DNA of 64,000 nt from Voacanga thouarsii (GCA_026120185.1 JANUWF010001220.1:682001-746000), one strand, 5' to 3'; positions 48,226 through 61,344 are shown, numbered from the stretch's first letter. Notes: generated by a model from the letters alone, not told the origin. Made by a program: numbers and translations.

Positions 48226-50850
48226 TGTCTTCTTCCTCCTTTCCGTAGCCTTTTCCCTCCTTTTCCGACTGTCTTCTTCTGCGTTCACGGGGATTCATTT
48301 TCTCGCAGCATGGCATGCAACTATAAGCACGCTCTTTTTAGAGGAATCCTCTTTTCAGAGATTCCTCTGAAATTATTCTTCACGGGTGAAGAAAAAACAG
48401 CCATCGTAATTGTCTACCACAAACATATATGTTCTTCTCCTCTTTGGCAGACTGTATACCCCACAAGAAGAAGGCCCATTTCACCTCTATCTTCCCAGTT
48501 TCTCCAAAAAAGAATCCTTCTCAGTTTCACCATCTTTCTCCTACAAGTGAAGCTTCCATATTCTTCTTGTTTTACAACCATTAGCTATTCTGATTTCCAG
48601 AAGAAACCCATTAGCTGCCGCCGAAAGAAGAAACCCATTTGCTACCGCCGCCGGAAGAAGCTGTCACTGCCACTAGAAGCTTTCATCTTCATCTTCTATA
48701 ATAGGTTTTCTATATATGAATGGAAATTATTTTATTATACCCTTTCAACCAAACCATAAAATAGAAATTTCATTAAATAGATACAGATAAATATATCAAG
48801 GTGAAGAAACAAAGAAACAAAAGAACGGGTGGCATTGGCCATTGGGCGAAGAACATAAAAGTAAAAGAAGAGGTAGGGGTGAAGAAGTACAGAACTTAAA
48901 GGATGAGCCATCTTAGTGTGCATGAAAAAATTAGTGAAAAAAAAAGCATTAGTAATAGGATAAGCAAGGTTAATGATATAAAAGGTTTATAAATTATAAA
49001 TATGTTTTTCAAGTTTTTAATAGAAAAATAAACTTTTAATTGTCCAAAATATATAATATATTTTTTAAAAATTTACTGATTTGATTTGATAGATTCTTCA
49101 AATTTGGTGGAAAGGGAGAGGGATTTAGCCTTGTCCCTTGGCCAGTAGTCAGGGACGGGACTATATTTGTTCTTAACTTGTCACAAATTTATTCAAAATA
49201 TAATAAATATTCAAACCTTAAAAAAATTTTAAAAATAAATAATATTAATATTTAGTTTGAAAAAAAATAAGTAAAATTTGAGAAATATTTAATTATATAA
49301 AATGAAAAACTACATATATTTAATTTATATTTTGCAAGTCTTCTTATATCTGAATGAAATTGTTTTCAAATGTTTTATTTTTTTATATTGTATTTTTTTA
49401 ATAATATGTTTTTTTATATTGTTGTTGTACTTTGTCACATGTTATTTATCATTTAAAGTTATATTTTAACACTTCATTATTTTATTTTTTTTTAGTTTTT
49501 TGAATTCTTGTCTATAACTTTTTGTCTTCTCCCCTTTATAAGTTTTTAGGTTTAATTGGACACTTCTTTTCCATTTGGCAATAGATTGGGTTGGGATGGA
49601 ACGAGGAAAATTTAACTGGTTGCTCCTATGATATTTTAGTGTAATTTTTAGTAGAATCCAGTCCTACTTGAGTTAAATTTTGTACTTGAAAAATTTTGGA
49701 GTCGTTTAGGTGTATATATAGGTGTTTCAACTTTCACCTCGTGGAATTTAGTTACGTTTGCTGAATGTTGGTGGACAACATGACCTTTTGAGTTTAAAAT
49801 TACCATGATTGATTTCTTTGTACAAATTATGCCATGTAAGAGCTATGTTATGTTATATTAAAATTTTAAAATTTTTTCTAAAGCTTTAGAATATAAAATT
49901 TAAAGGATATTTTAAAGAAAAATTACAAAATTCTAAACAATTTTAGATGGGTGGAGAGTTCATAGTTCCATATCTAATTTTGTTACTCATTTCAAAGAGA
50001 TTATAATATTAATTTGAGTTCATAAATTTTTTTAAAAGTTTAAAAATCATACTTACATTTAAAAAAAAAACTATTTTGTAAATCGTTAGTACACCATAAT
50101 ATTTTCAATTAAATAATTTTTTCTTTGAATGATTTATCTCCTTCTTGAATTGATTAAACGTTTAATGGATTAAACATTATACAATTAAAGAGTGTATCTT
50201 ATATAATTAAACATTTTAATGGATGATTTTTTCGTAATAAAAGATTATTTCCCTCCTATATGGTAATGTAAAAATTCCTTAAAACAAGCCTTTGGAAAAT
50301 TCCTTAATACTTTAAATTAAAATTGGACTTTATTTTAATACATCTCATATCTTAGATAGCCTTTACAAAGAACAACCAATGTCGAGATAGTTAATATTAA
50401 ATTTACATTCAAATTTATGAAATTATTTAAGAATACTATATTTTTAAATTCTTAACATTTAAATTATTAGTTTAACACAATAGTTTTTTTTTTTTACAAT
50501 TCTCTTTAGGTTCATTACATTAAAAAAAAAAAAAAGTAAAGCTAAGTAAGTTACAATTCTCTAATTTTTTTATTTTTTTTTTTACAATTGTCTCTAGACA
50601 TGAATTTTTTATATTACAATTCTATCTAGGTTCATTTGAGTATAATAGCTAAATAAGTTATATATTATTTTAATACGTCAAATTAATAAAAATATACAAC
50701 TCATAAATTAAAATAATGCAATAGATTAATAATTAGTTTGTGATATATTAAAAGCTCATTTTGGCATATATGTTTCTGCTGATTAATTTGATATTAGTTC
50801 ATATAATACTTCGAGATTGTGACATACTTTATTTTTTGCATAGAAAATCT
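48226..50850. other. MULE left interior, non-coding
   Basis: A CT-rich stretch 48220-48720 (one long frame without known domain, possibly a transcript leader) is followed by 2 kb of AT-rich DNA. No gene recognised. Confidence 0.5.
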
Positions 50851-53804
50851 TACTCAATTTATCTAGACGCAATGTTATTAGAAGAATCTGTAAGATTACA
50901 GTTATATTGGGATTGTGAAATTATGCACACGGCACATGGCAATTTTTTTAATGGTTCCTATCATAAGGCATTAATTGTTAGAAATTGAGTTAATTTTGGA
51001 GGTCTAATCAACAAAATATGTGCCATTTGAGGATTGGATATGTCTACTGTAAGGTTGCAAATCATAATGAGGGAAGACACTATTATTAGTACTGTGATGA
51101 GGTTTACAACTGCTGTTATAACAGATGATGATGATATGGAAAATTTGTGATACTATGCATCTACCGTGAAGGGACAACCAATTGATCTGCATGTTCACCA
51201 TAAGATCGTCCAGATTCTGAATGCAACAGCTATAGATCTTTTAGAGCCTAACATCCCAACTTCTATCACTGAATTATTCACTGCATTACTTAATTCAATT
51301 GTTCTTGTCAACATGCCTAACTTCAATTTAATTTTTTCAACACTTGTAGCCAATGATCCTCCACATATCAGAAATGAGACTTTCCAATCCCTTTTCAATA
51401 CATTAATTTTGGATACCCCAATCGTTAGACCTAGCAATCAATAATTATCAACCTCTACTGAGTTTGTCATGCCTCAACCTCATGACCACATTCAATCCCT
51501 TCAAGTACAAACGAGCTAGCAATTACTTTTAATGGCTAAAATTGGTGTTCCATTAGATATAACCACAATTGATGATTGGATAACTCGAGAGCATAGTTGG
51601 GTAGGTGCTTCAGAGGCGACTGTCGATGGGTTAGACCTACTTAGACATTGATGGGCCTACTGTGGATGATTCACCAGGCGAGGATGGAGGGGATGGTAAT
51701 ACCGAAGAAGATATTTCCGATCCTTCTGTATTGCAACAACCTGCTAATAGATCATCTGAACCGATCCGCTTGTATAATCCATCGTATTCATTCTATCTTG
51801 ACCAGTTAGATACTTCGCAATAGTTGGAAAATGAAGCTCGTGGATTGGTGCTGAGTACGAGGATGGATTCATGGTCGGAATCCAATAATGACTTAAGGAT
51901 TGACAGGTGGTTTAAGGATAAGAATGAGTTGCTTTGGGCTATTAGATCGTGGTCTATTAGACTGGGCCGTGAGTTTACTGTGGTAGAAAGTAAGAGTTCA
52001 TATTGGATTGCCGAGTGTAAAAATTCAATTCCACAACATCCATATTATTGGCGTATCCATGCACAGAAAAAGAAAGGTTATGGCTTGTGGCAAATTACTC
52101 AGTAACATGGAAATCACATTTGTCTAGTTCGAACAGTCAACGGGAACCATCGAAACATGAGTGCGAAATTCATGGCAAGACACATCTTGTCAATGATTCA
52201 TGATAATCCGGAGATTAAAATTAGCGAAATAAACAAATGTGATTTCCATGTTACTCAGTAACATGGAAATCACATTTGTCTAGTTCGAATAGTCAACGGG
52301 AACCATCGAAACATGAGTGCGAAATTCATGGCAAGACACATCTTGTTAATGATTCATGATAATCCGGAGATTAAAATTAGCGAAATAAATAGTCATATTT
52401 ATAACACATTGCACGTCACACCATCGTACAGGAAAGGATGGAACGCAAGCAGGAATGCTATTGAGATGATCTACAAGGATTGGCCTTCTTCATTCATACA
52501 ACTATCATGATATATGCAAGCCTTACAATATGCGAATCCAGGTACTGTCGTGGCGTAGAACTTCTTGCCTATAGACAACAATGGAGCCAAGACTTTTGGA
52601 TATGTTTTTTGGACATTCAGACCTTGTCTTGATGCATTTGTTCACATAAAACTGGTGGCCAGTGTTGATGGGACATTTTTTAGGGATATATACAGGAAAA
52701 AACTTTTAACAACAGCAGGTCAAAATACTAATAACCATTTATTGCCCTTTACATTTGCAGTCGTTGACGAAGAAACTAATGACAGTTGGGGGTAGTTTTT
52801 GATCTTGCTAAGAGAACATGTGTTAAAGACCGTAAAGTTTATTTAATATCTGACAGACACATTGGGATTGTGAATGCAGTTCATCGACTACCCCTCTGGC
52901 AGGAGCCAATGACAGTACATAAATTTTGTCTTAGATATATTTAGAGTAACTTTAATATAAAGTTCAGAACGCATGAGTTAAAGAAGTTGATGTACGCAGC
53001 TAGGGATCAAAGAAAAAGCGAAAAATTTTGAAGATTATGGAAGAAATTAATTTGCTAAACCCCCAAGCGAAGGCATGGTTAGATTTGATTCCAAAAGAGC
53101 AATAGACGATTGCTTATGACAGTGGATATCAGTGTGGTAATATGACAACCAATCTGGCAGAATCTTTCAACAGTATCGTCAAAAAGTATACGTGCCCTAC
53201 AAGGTGATTGTGGAGTTTCCATTCAAAAAAATAGTTAAATATTTCAATGACCATAGACAGGAGACTAATCATAGGCAATATCACTTTTCTTCTAGAATAT
53301 TGGGCAAATTTGTGAAGTGAGACGAAAGGAAGAACACACCGTGTACTGACTTTTAATGGGAATCGTGATATTTTTAATATTGTATCACCGCATTGTGAGC
53401 ATGAAAAAGAAAATAACTCATATGAGGTTAATATTGGGTTCAGGAAGTGCAGCTGTTACAAATGAGAAATATATGGAATCCCTTGTTTGCATGCATTTGC
53501 AGCATGTCAGCAATTAGGGTTGAATCCTAGAGATTTAGTGTCATCAGAAAACACAGCACTATCCTATAGAATGACTTATACAGTATAGTTCAGGCCCATT
53601 CTACACGAGAATTATTGGCGTAATCATAGTTTTAGCTTGGCTCCATTTGCTCACCATTTCAAGAACCGTTATAGGGAGAGATTGCGAACGTCATGTATTT
53701 GAAATGAGATGAACGAATATAATCTTGATTCACCACCTCATTGCGGTTTATACCATCGCAGTGGACACAATAGGAGAAATTGCACTTATGGTGCTATAGA
53801 ATGA
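50851..53804 (+). pseudogene. MURA-like MULE transposase, heavily broken
   Basis: An N-terminal MULE block with YWDCEIMHTAHGNFFNG lies at 50870-51200. A MuDR DNA-binding region (LRIDRWFKDKNELLWAIRSW) is at 51830-52105, and the THTCLVRTVNGNHRNMSA region follows. The DDE core begins at FGYVFWTFRPCLDAF near 52594, with the catalytic Asp in SVDGTFF. A SWIM-type zinc finger (CLHAFAACQQLG) lies near 53490. A C-terminal zinc knuckle CGLYHRSGHNRRNC (53742-53783) has Tyr where the second Cys of CX2C is expected. Many stops and frameshifts, plus the 156-bp duplication at 52095-52389, rule out activity. The transposase would have cut at the terminal repeats. Confidence 0.85.
52095..52389 (+). repeat. 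Tandem direct repeat with a fold-back joint inside the MULE transposase
   Basis: 52095-52233 and 52251-52389 are direct copies of 139 bases, offset 156, with two differences seen. The joint contains an inverted 21-base copy (52235-52255) of the repeat start (52257-52277), forming a near-perfect 43-base palindrome with a one-base centre at 52256. Confidence 0.93.
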
Positions 53805-54018
53805 ACTAAACATGATTAAGTTTTATATTTAAATAGCTAAATTTGTTTAGATATAATATTCATCCATAACCTAAATTTTTAATATTTGTTATATATCGTA
53901 ATTTAAATTATTTATCTTTAATTTTGTATTTATTTTTCTTTACTTAATTTAATGTTGGTTATATATCTCTAAATTATTTTTAATTTCTATAAATTGATTC
54001 TATTAATTAGAACAGAAT

Positions 54019-56300
54019 GTATGAGCTTATTTCTCATGGAGTGGATCCAGGTCCTATTATACCGAACGTATTGAAATTGCAACACAAATATAGGTCGTCA
54101 CATATTTAGGCGGAACAGTTATACAGTGATGTTATTACTGCAAAGCGGAATGATAACATGTTTTGGGAAGCTCGATCGTTCAATCACAATGTTAAGCAGC
54201 TCATGGATATTGCATTTTGGTGGACTAAGTCATTTATGTTACATGAGGATCGACCATCCACTGATTACATCATTAGTGGAAAGATGACATCAGTAGATGC
54301 ATACGTTTCACTTTACAATTGGAGAGGCTGTTATCACCCTATAGGACGTAGAGGTTCTCCTTGGATTACGTGTAGATGGTGATCCTATCTGTACCAGTCG
54401 GTTCATACATGCATCTGTAGAGTTGATTGATATATGCGACGATCTATTGAGATTTTGACCTACTCCAACGGAGCTTGATAGATATAAATTGAAGATCATT
54501 TCACTCAAGAGAGTATTGAGTCAGCTACTACCTGCGCATGCGACACCAGAAATGATAGGCTAGCATACACGGTATCGTATTATACAACTTATTGGTGGCT
54601 TTCTGTTCTCGGACAAGTCCGGCAACAGAGTACATATGCGCTTCTTAAAAGACATTCGTGATTTAGAAGTACATCTGTGATTTAAAAGTATCAGACACCC
54701 TTAGTTGGGGACATGCAGCATTGGCTCATTTGTACTGCTATCTGTGCAACACTACGTCATATAGAGCGCATACTATCAGTAGCGCATTATTGTTGGTTCA
54801 AGTATGAAATAATTATTTTTTAAAAAATTTAATTTGTATTTTAAATTAATAATAAATATAGTATTTTTCTAAGAATTGGTTCTTAATGTTGAAATAGTTG
54901 TGGGCTTGAGAATGTATCTCTATTATCAGACCGACTAGAGTTCGTTCGGTTGAAAGTATTGATTCCCAGATCCTGAGACGATCAATTTGGGAAAGACCGT
55001 TAGAGTTTTCCCGCACTCCGACACATGTAATTCTTACTTATAGGGATCAGTTAGATAGGATGCAATATGATCATGTAAGTATTACTTCAACCAATTTGTT
55101 TTCAATACTAATTTTAAGTTCGTTATTTATTATTGATACTGATAGTTTACCTTTATGCAATTTATCTGATAGCTTTATAATTAACACATGTTGGCTATCT
55201 TACCCCTATATTGTACTCATAGGTGACACATGTAGGCGTTTATCACATCCCTAATTTGTTAGGAAATAATAGAAATACATCGTCTAAATAGAGTCATACA
55301 ACAGTTTGGATTGGTGCAAATAATACCTATTACAGTTGACACTGGTGACAATTTGCATGCTCGTAACATGAGAATTACCGTGCGTGATGGCCCGAAATTG
55401 ATTCAATCCATCTCGCAAACTAGGTTAATAGGCATTCAACAGTTCTGATTGGACAATTCAGTTACAGTCAGAATATAGTCTCGCCTGACTATACAATATG
55501 ATATTAGACTCACATTAGACGACTGATTGGTAATCCGACTATGACGCAATCAAATCATTCGAGCTACCCATCGAACGGTGGGGCGACAGAAGTATTGGTA
55601 TGTAAATTATTTTATATAGTACTATAAAATATATTATTTACACGCAAATAATTTATTAACATTTCGAAATATATATATATAAGCTAATTCGATGCATCAG
55701 ATGTTATACCTTGGCAATGAATGATATCAAAATGCGGATGCTGTGAGGAGATAAGTGTTTGCATTAATAATGGATCTCACGACGCGTTCGTTGACTGCCG
55801 CTAGTGAGATAAGTCCTTTGAACCACCCACCTTACAAGCTAGTTAGACGAAGGTGCACTGCTCATCCGATATCTTCAATTTCGCAAGAAGTCAATTGCGG
55901 AGTACCCCCGGAGCGGAGAAGTGGCAGACGGGCACGCAGACGTGTTGTACCTGATATTCCTATACAGGATTAGTACTCACCAGTACACGACGAAGAATAC
56001 AATTATGAATAAGGTGATCCTACAGCAGTTGAAGACAGGCAAGCTAATTTTATTACTCCGCAACACCTAATCTTCGATACTAGATGCCTATCTCCAACTG
56101 ATGAATTTGCTGCCGACCCATCTTCTGGACGGTCTCGAATATGGTATAGGCATTCTATAGATATTTTTTATCCATCTCACTGTTACGACGAGCAAGATAC
56201 AATACAACCGGAAGAACCACTCGAACAACAACGTTAAGAACAACCTCAGAGACGAGTTCAACCTCCAAGAAATCGTCGGGGATTTCATTGTGGAACTAAT
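54019..56300 (+). pseudogene. Plant mobile domain (MAIN-like) reading frame carried by the MULE
   Basis: Recognisable pieces: GPIIPNVLKLQHKYRSSHI near 54050, then FWWTKSFMLHEDRPST near 54219. GEAVITL, stop, DVEVLLGLRVDGDPIC follows near 54320-54390. IHRLNRVIQQFGLVQ in the 55270-55320 region, when read across a frame change, fits the later part of the domain. This is the PMD/aminotransferase-like domain of MAIN and MAIL1, which silence transposons in Arabidopsis, and it is known to occur also inside transposons. Stops and frameshifts break it; some intervals, such as 54800-54890, look intronic. The frame lies downstream of the transposase on the same strand. Confidence 0.72.
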
Positions 56301-56887
56301 TTTCATCCTTTTTTTTTAGATTATTTCATGTGTAATAAAGTTTATAATTTTTATCATGATTTAAAGTTCATGTCTTTCCAATCATGCAGGATAACCTATT
56401 AATATCACATAGTCACAAAAGATTTGGGATCAATGTTAAAAACTCAACTCAATCAATATTAAAATATATATACCAATAAATTCGCAAATACAAAATATCT
56501 CAAGTAAGATAATTACAATGTGAATGAAATTATGAATTTCATTCCATTAACAGTCATATTTACATTTAAATTTTAAGTCAAAATAGAATTAATAAAATAT
56601 CGTTATCTAATTTGCTATATAATCTGCATTTAAAAATTAAAGAGAAAACAATAAGATCAATTTAGTTTGGCCATTTTTAAGACAATTAATAATAATAGAA
56701 TTTTAAAGACAAATATAATATAAAATTTTTAATTGATTTTTTTAGAACTTTAATATTTCACACATTATTTGAATTTAGTTATTTTATAAATTATTTAGAT
56801 TATGAAATGTAAAGGGATTATGAAATTTAGATAATTGATATTTAAATTTAAATATTATTTAAATAATTGACACTATAATTTTAGTGT

Positions 56888-57511
56888 ATTTAAATAGTTG
56901 AGAATTTAGATTTTTATATTTTTCTTCAATAATTAAATATTATAAACTAAACTTAAAATAAAAATAAAAATTTATTTCAAAATCCAATATAAATAAAATT
57001 AACTGTAAAAATAAAAATATTTTTCCAAAATTCAATATAAATAAAATTAACTTTAGTAAAAATACGTATAGTACATGTTATTATCAAACTTAAATTAATA
57101 AATTTTAATTGTGTATTATTTAAATTTATATAGGCCTTTATATATTTTGTGTTATTTAAAAGTATTAATTCCTTTTAAATACAAATTTGGAAGTTTATAA
57201 AATGAAATATAAGAAATGAGAGGAATAAGTCACAAAAATGATTAAATGCTTACAATAGAGAGAACAAAAAAAAGGATATTTTTAGTATATTTAGATAGTT
57301 GAGAATTTAAAATTTTATAATTTTTAACAAATAATTAAATATTATAAATTAAACTACAAATAAAAATTTATTTTAAAATCTAATATAACTAAAATTACCT
57401 GTAGTAAAAACACATATATTACCTATGATCAAATTTAAATCAATAAATTTTAATTGTTAATTATTTAAATTTATATAGGCCTTTATATATTTTGTGTTAT
57501 TTAAAAGTATT
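56888..57511 (+). repeat. Diverged direct repeat in the MULE right interior
   Basis: About 56888-57169 and 57278-57511 share a run of words, including TTTATATAGGCCTTTATATA followed by TTTTGTGTTATTTAAAAGTA. AT-rich, non-coding. Confidence 0.7.
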
Positions 57512-57729
57512 AATACTATGAAAAAAATTGTAAAAAATAAAATAAAATAAAATAAAATGAATTAAACAGCCTCCTCGTAAATGAGATACTCAATTAAAGG
57601 CTTCGTGGGCTCTTCCTTTAAGGTTTTCGATCTTCTTCACTCTTCAATGCAAGGAATGCATTAAGCCTTTGGTGAATTCTTGAATCATTTCAGTCAGAGA
57701 AAGACAAAAATCATAATAAAGAAAGCAGC

Positions 57730-57950
57730 TTCTCGCAAATGTGATTGGCAAGGTCCTTGGACCTCGCAAATTCCAAATGCACAGAAGTCAGAGAAGCCAG
57801 AGTTGTCAGGTTCTGAGCATGTCGTATTTGGTGAATGCGAGAAGTTTGGAAATCTCGCATTCACCGAATGCGAGGTACTCCGTATTCACTGCCCTTCTTA
57901 AATTTACCCCACTTTGTGAAATGGATTTTGACCTATTTCGGTCAAACTTC
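57730..57950 (-). repeat. Right terminal inverted repeat of the MULE
   Basis: Complement of the left repeat, without the left repeat's insertion. It holds the same hairpin: arms GGTGAATGCGAG (57830-57841) and CTCGCATTCACC (57854-57865) with a 12-base loop. Confidence 0.75.
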
Positions 57951-57982
57951 TATGACATGAAAACGATATTGTTGTTGTAATG

Positions 57983-57983
<1 letters not shown>

Positions 57984-58040
<57 letters not shown>
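57984..58040. repeat. (TA)28 microsatellite
   Basis: 57 bases of uninterrupted TA repeat, about 35 bases outside the MULE right end. Confidence 0.98.
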
Positions 58041-58043
<3 letters not shown>

Positions 58044-58134
58044 TGCTTGCCTTCTAGAGAGTAACATAATACTTGTTTTTATAATACCCAAATCTTTTAG
58101 GGTTTTTGGGAAACTGCCCTAATTCAATTGAAAC

Positions 58135-58430
58135 ATGCCGTCTCTAGCTTATCTTGAAATTCAAGGCTGTAATTTTTCAGGATTTATCCCAGAATTCATA
58201 GGCAACATGACAGAGATCATTCAGATGGACCTCTCAAATAATCACTGCAATGGCCATGCTCCATCGATGCTTTCAAGAAACAACCTCGGAGGCCAATTCC
58301 TGATATTTTTGGGAACCTTCAAAAGCTCACAATCTTGGATTTTAGTATTAACTCCTTTACTGGCCAAATCCTACTCCACATGACCAATCTGAGTCAACTA
58401 GAATATCTGAGCTTGTTCCTTTATTATTAA
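58135..58430 (+). pseudogene. LRR receptor-like protein fragment
   Basis: Reads MPSLAYLEIQGCNFSGFIP then GNMTEIIQMDLSNN. After a frameshift near 58285 it continues PIPDIFGNLQKLTILDFSIN and MTNLSQLEYLSL. These are about four extracellular plant LRRs of the receptor-like protein type (LxxLxxLxLxxNxxSGxIP). There is no signal peptide, capping domain or membrane segment. It ends in a stop near 58430. Confidence 0.8.
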
Positions 58431-59179
58431 CATGAACAAGTATTTGTTCCTTTATAACTTAGTATTATTGATTTCTGCAATCAGCTTTAACTCTTTAATT
58501 CATTTTCACTATCAAAATCCAAATAATGATTCAAGAAAGTATTGTCACATTTTCAACCATACCTAAATAATTGTCCAGATTTATCATATACATGACGGAC
58601 AAAAACTTTACACGTAGCGTGGAGACATCCACTAATTCTTATACAAAGAGATCAAAGTTCTCTTCCTTCACTTGTAGACATTTTAGATGAGTGTATTATT
58701 CAAAATTCACTAGAAAGTTAGTTTATTAATTAATTTACTTTTTAAAATTGATTTTGATGTCTTAATTTTGAAAATTAAAGAAAATATTAAATTATAGAAT
58801 TTATTAGTCTGAATTGAATAAGATACTATAGAGTTATTATTATTATTATTATTTTATTATATATTTTTTTGGAGGGGGGAGGGGGTATTTTTTAACTTTT
58901 TTTTTAATCTATAAGAGGATGGAATATGAATTGAACCTATAGTATAATAAATTGTCAAATCAACTTTTTATGTAACTTTTTCTCTATCCATAAAAAGACG
59001 GAATATGAATCGAATGGTAATATAATAAAGATTTCTAAGTAACCAAACTACTATCTAGAAACCATTATTACAAAAAAATTATGGCTATGCATGTCTAATA
59101 TGACAACTGAATTAATTATTCGAGTAATTAGCAAATTTGATACATCAACTATTTCTTTTGTCTTTAGTCCCAAATCATT

Positions 59180-59181
<2 letters not shown>
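58431..59181. other. AT-rich intergenic DNA
   Basis: No gene seen. Contains short TTA repeats near 58840-58860 and a GGAGGGGGGAGGGGG run near 58870. Confidence 0.5.

Positions 59182-59274
<93 letters not shown>
59182..59274. repeat. (ATT)31 microsatellite
   Basis: 93 bases of perfect ATT repeat. The tyrosine homopolymer it would encode in one frame is an artefact. Confidence 0.98.
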
Positions 59275-59403
59275 GGAGTAAAGTTATGATATCAATCCAC
59301 AACAAAACTACAAACTATGGGTATAAGTAGATAAAGATTAGTTTGAGATGAGTTTTGTAAAAAAATATCAAATATGTAAGGTCAGGTAAGTCAAAAAAGA
59401 GAA

Positions 59404-60194
59404 GGGTAAAATATGTTAATTACTTTTAAACTTTCATAAATTTTTATTTCTACCCTTAAATTTTAAAATATGTAATTTTAGTCCTCAAACTTTTAAAACA
59501 CTTAAAAAATTACCATTTCAACAATAAAAGTTCTAGTACAATACAAAATCACCAGATTTTAGCTCTTATTCTCCCGTTCTTATTTTTAAAATATTATTTT
59601 TCAACTTTAATCTCGCTCTCTTCTTTTCGAATTTCTTTATTTATCAACAACAATTTCAAGATTTAACTTCAAACTTTTTATGCGACTCAATAATCTTGAG
59701 ATTATTCTTTCGTACTTTTTCGAATCTAACCATATAATAAAAATAGCATATACCCTTTAATAAACAAAACTAAGACATATAGATGAAGAAGAAAAAAACC
59801 AATTCAATTCTTGAGGAATAGTAATTTTCTTGGCATCTCTACAAAAAGAAAAAATAAATTTGAAAGTAGAAGTGCATTATAAAAAAAAAAATCTAAAAAG
59901 AGAAGTGAGAGACACGCAAGTCATAGTAGTCTTTTCCTATTATATATAAAAATTACTTTGTAAGAATTAGAAGGACGACACCACATTGTGAGAATTGATT
60001 GAATGAAAATACTTATAAAATAAGTCATATGGAAGTCATGTGGTGAACTTTCGTGAGCACTCAATGGTTTTAATTAATAAAAGAGTTATTTTTTAGATGT
60101 TTTAAAAATTCAAAGGTTAAAATCGCATATTTTAAAATTCGAGGATGAAAATTAAAATTTATAAAAGTTTAAGAATGATTGACATATTTTGTCC
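59404..60194 (+). mobile_element. Long-TIR MULE-type non-autonomous element, copy B
   Basis: Left end GGGTAAAATATGTTAATTAC; right end, reverse complemented, GGACAAAATATGTCAATCAT. The inverted repeats run for about 105 bases. Flanks give a 9-base duplication with one mismatch: AAAAGAGAA at 59395-59403 and AAAAGAGGA at 60195-60203. A 9-bp duplication and long inverted repeats suggest a Mutator-type MITE. Copy A at 16410-17059 is the same family in opposite orientation. Confidence 0.78.
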
Positions 60195-60203
60195 AAAAGA
60201 GGA

Positions 60204-61326
60204 AATATGATTTATTGTGATTAGATGGCAGTTTTTGAAAAATAAAAATTACGTAAAATAAGAATATATTAATTTTAATTTAGCATGAGAATGAAAAATT
60301 GCAACCCACGTAAAGTTCAAAAGGCAAAAAACGTTTATGTCATGTCTTCTCCCTCCAAAACCAAGAACACCAACCCCTTGTCTGTACTCTTGGAAGTTAA
60401 TTTAAAGACCCAACTATCATTGAAAATTGCGAGGGTTCAGCCGGCTAAAAAGGAAAATTGCAGAGTTTGGGGAAACGAAAATGGCCAGCAACGGTAGAGT
60501 CTGCTATTATGGAAAGCTGTTTGTAATTCAAACCTCTTGGACGGATAGCCTATTTGTTATTAAAATTTGAAATTTATAATATTTTCATTTTTAATAATTT
60601 TTTATATTATTATGAGCCTTAATTTTTTTTTTTTTATCATTATGATCTCCAATACATTATATTAGGGATCATAATGACAAAAAAAATATTAAGAATTATA
60701 ACAATAAAAAAAATATTAAAAACAAAGACATTATAAATCTTACTTTAAAGATCAAATAGATTAATTTTCCTAGGCAAACCCACTTAGGAGATCTTTTTTA
60801 TTGTGAGAATTATGACGTTAATACTTATGGTATTCTAATTTTTTGCTTGTGATAAAACTTTCCTATTTAGCAGTGCATATTTTTTAGTTCGAAACATAAA
60901 AAAGATAAGGTTGTGGTTTCTTTCAATAGTATGAACTTCCAATATACTAGGTTGATATGTTATTATGTTATTAAGATTTAATATATTAATATTAAATATA
61001 TATGTTTTATTAATTATTTAATTAGAGGGGAAAAAAATTGGAAGAAGGCCATCATACTATGTTCACTTGAATTAATAGGGGTTTTCATCAACATTGAAAA
61101 GTAACAAACCTTTACTAATGGTGTCAATAGCTTGTATGCTGACACAATTGAAGTGACTGGCTGTCAGCTTTCATCAGCACCTTCTTCTGAAATATCAAGT
61201 TCATTATCTTCGTCTTTATCTTGCTTCTTCTCTTTAGAGCTCAAAATCATTGGCTCAGTAATTCCCTTTTCCAATACAATATTTTCTGTAAATATGGTAA
61301 TGAAGAATAATTTAATTGATTTCTAG
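60204..61326. other. Intergenic, with a possible minus-strand exon remnant
   Basis: No clear gene. On the minus strand about 61290-61175 reads ENIVLEKGITEPMILSSKEK followed by an acidic Lys/Asp/Glu-rich tail and a stop, preceded by an acceptor-like TTTACAG. This could be the last exon of another captured gene, but the source was not recognised. Confidence 0.3.
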
Positions 61327-61344
61327 ATGCATATTACCATTTGT

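Larger units (their letters stand above)
47868..57950 (+). mobile_element. Mutator-like element (MULE) with transposase and plant-mobile-domain frame
   Basis: About 10 kb bounded by inverted repeats. The left end (47877 on) reads GGTTTGACCGAAATGGGTCA and the complement of the right end (to about 57946) reads AGTTTGACCGAAATAGGTCA. Homology extends inward with gaps for about 200-350 bases. Inside, on the plus strand, lie a MURA-type transposase (50860-53804) and a plant mobile domain reading frame (about 54019-56300), followed by AT-rich DNA with a direct repeat. The exact outer boundary and a 9-bp target duplication could not be fixed. All frames are broken. Confidence 0.8.

Noticed and set aside
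48160..48759. 199-residue frame inside the MULE left region
   Set aside because: Low-complexity CT-rich DNA at the inner edge of the terminal repeat, no recognisable domain, no supporting splice or start context.
52101..52389. Possible CRISPR-like or satellite array
   Set aside because: Only two copies with an inverted joint. It is a local duplication inside a transposase pseudogene in a plant genome.
59091..59330. Open frame with a long tyrosine homopolymer
   Set aside because: It is the translation of the perfect (ATT)31 microsatellite; there is no coding signal on either side.
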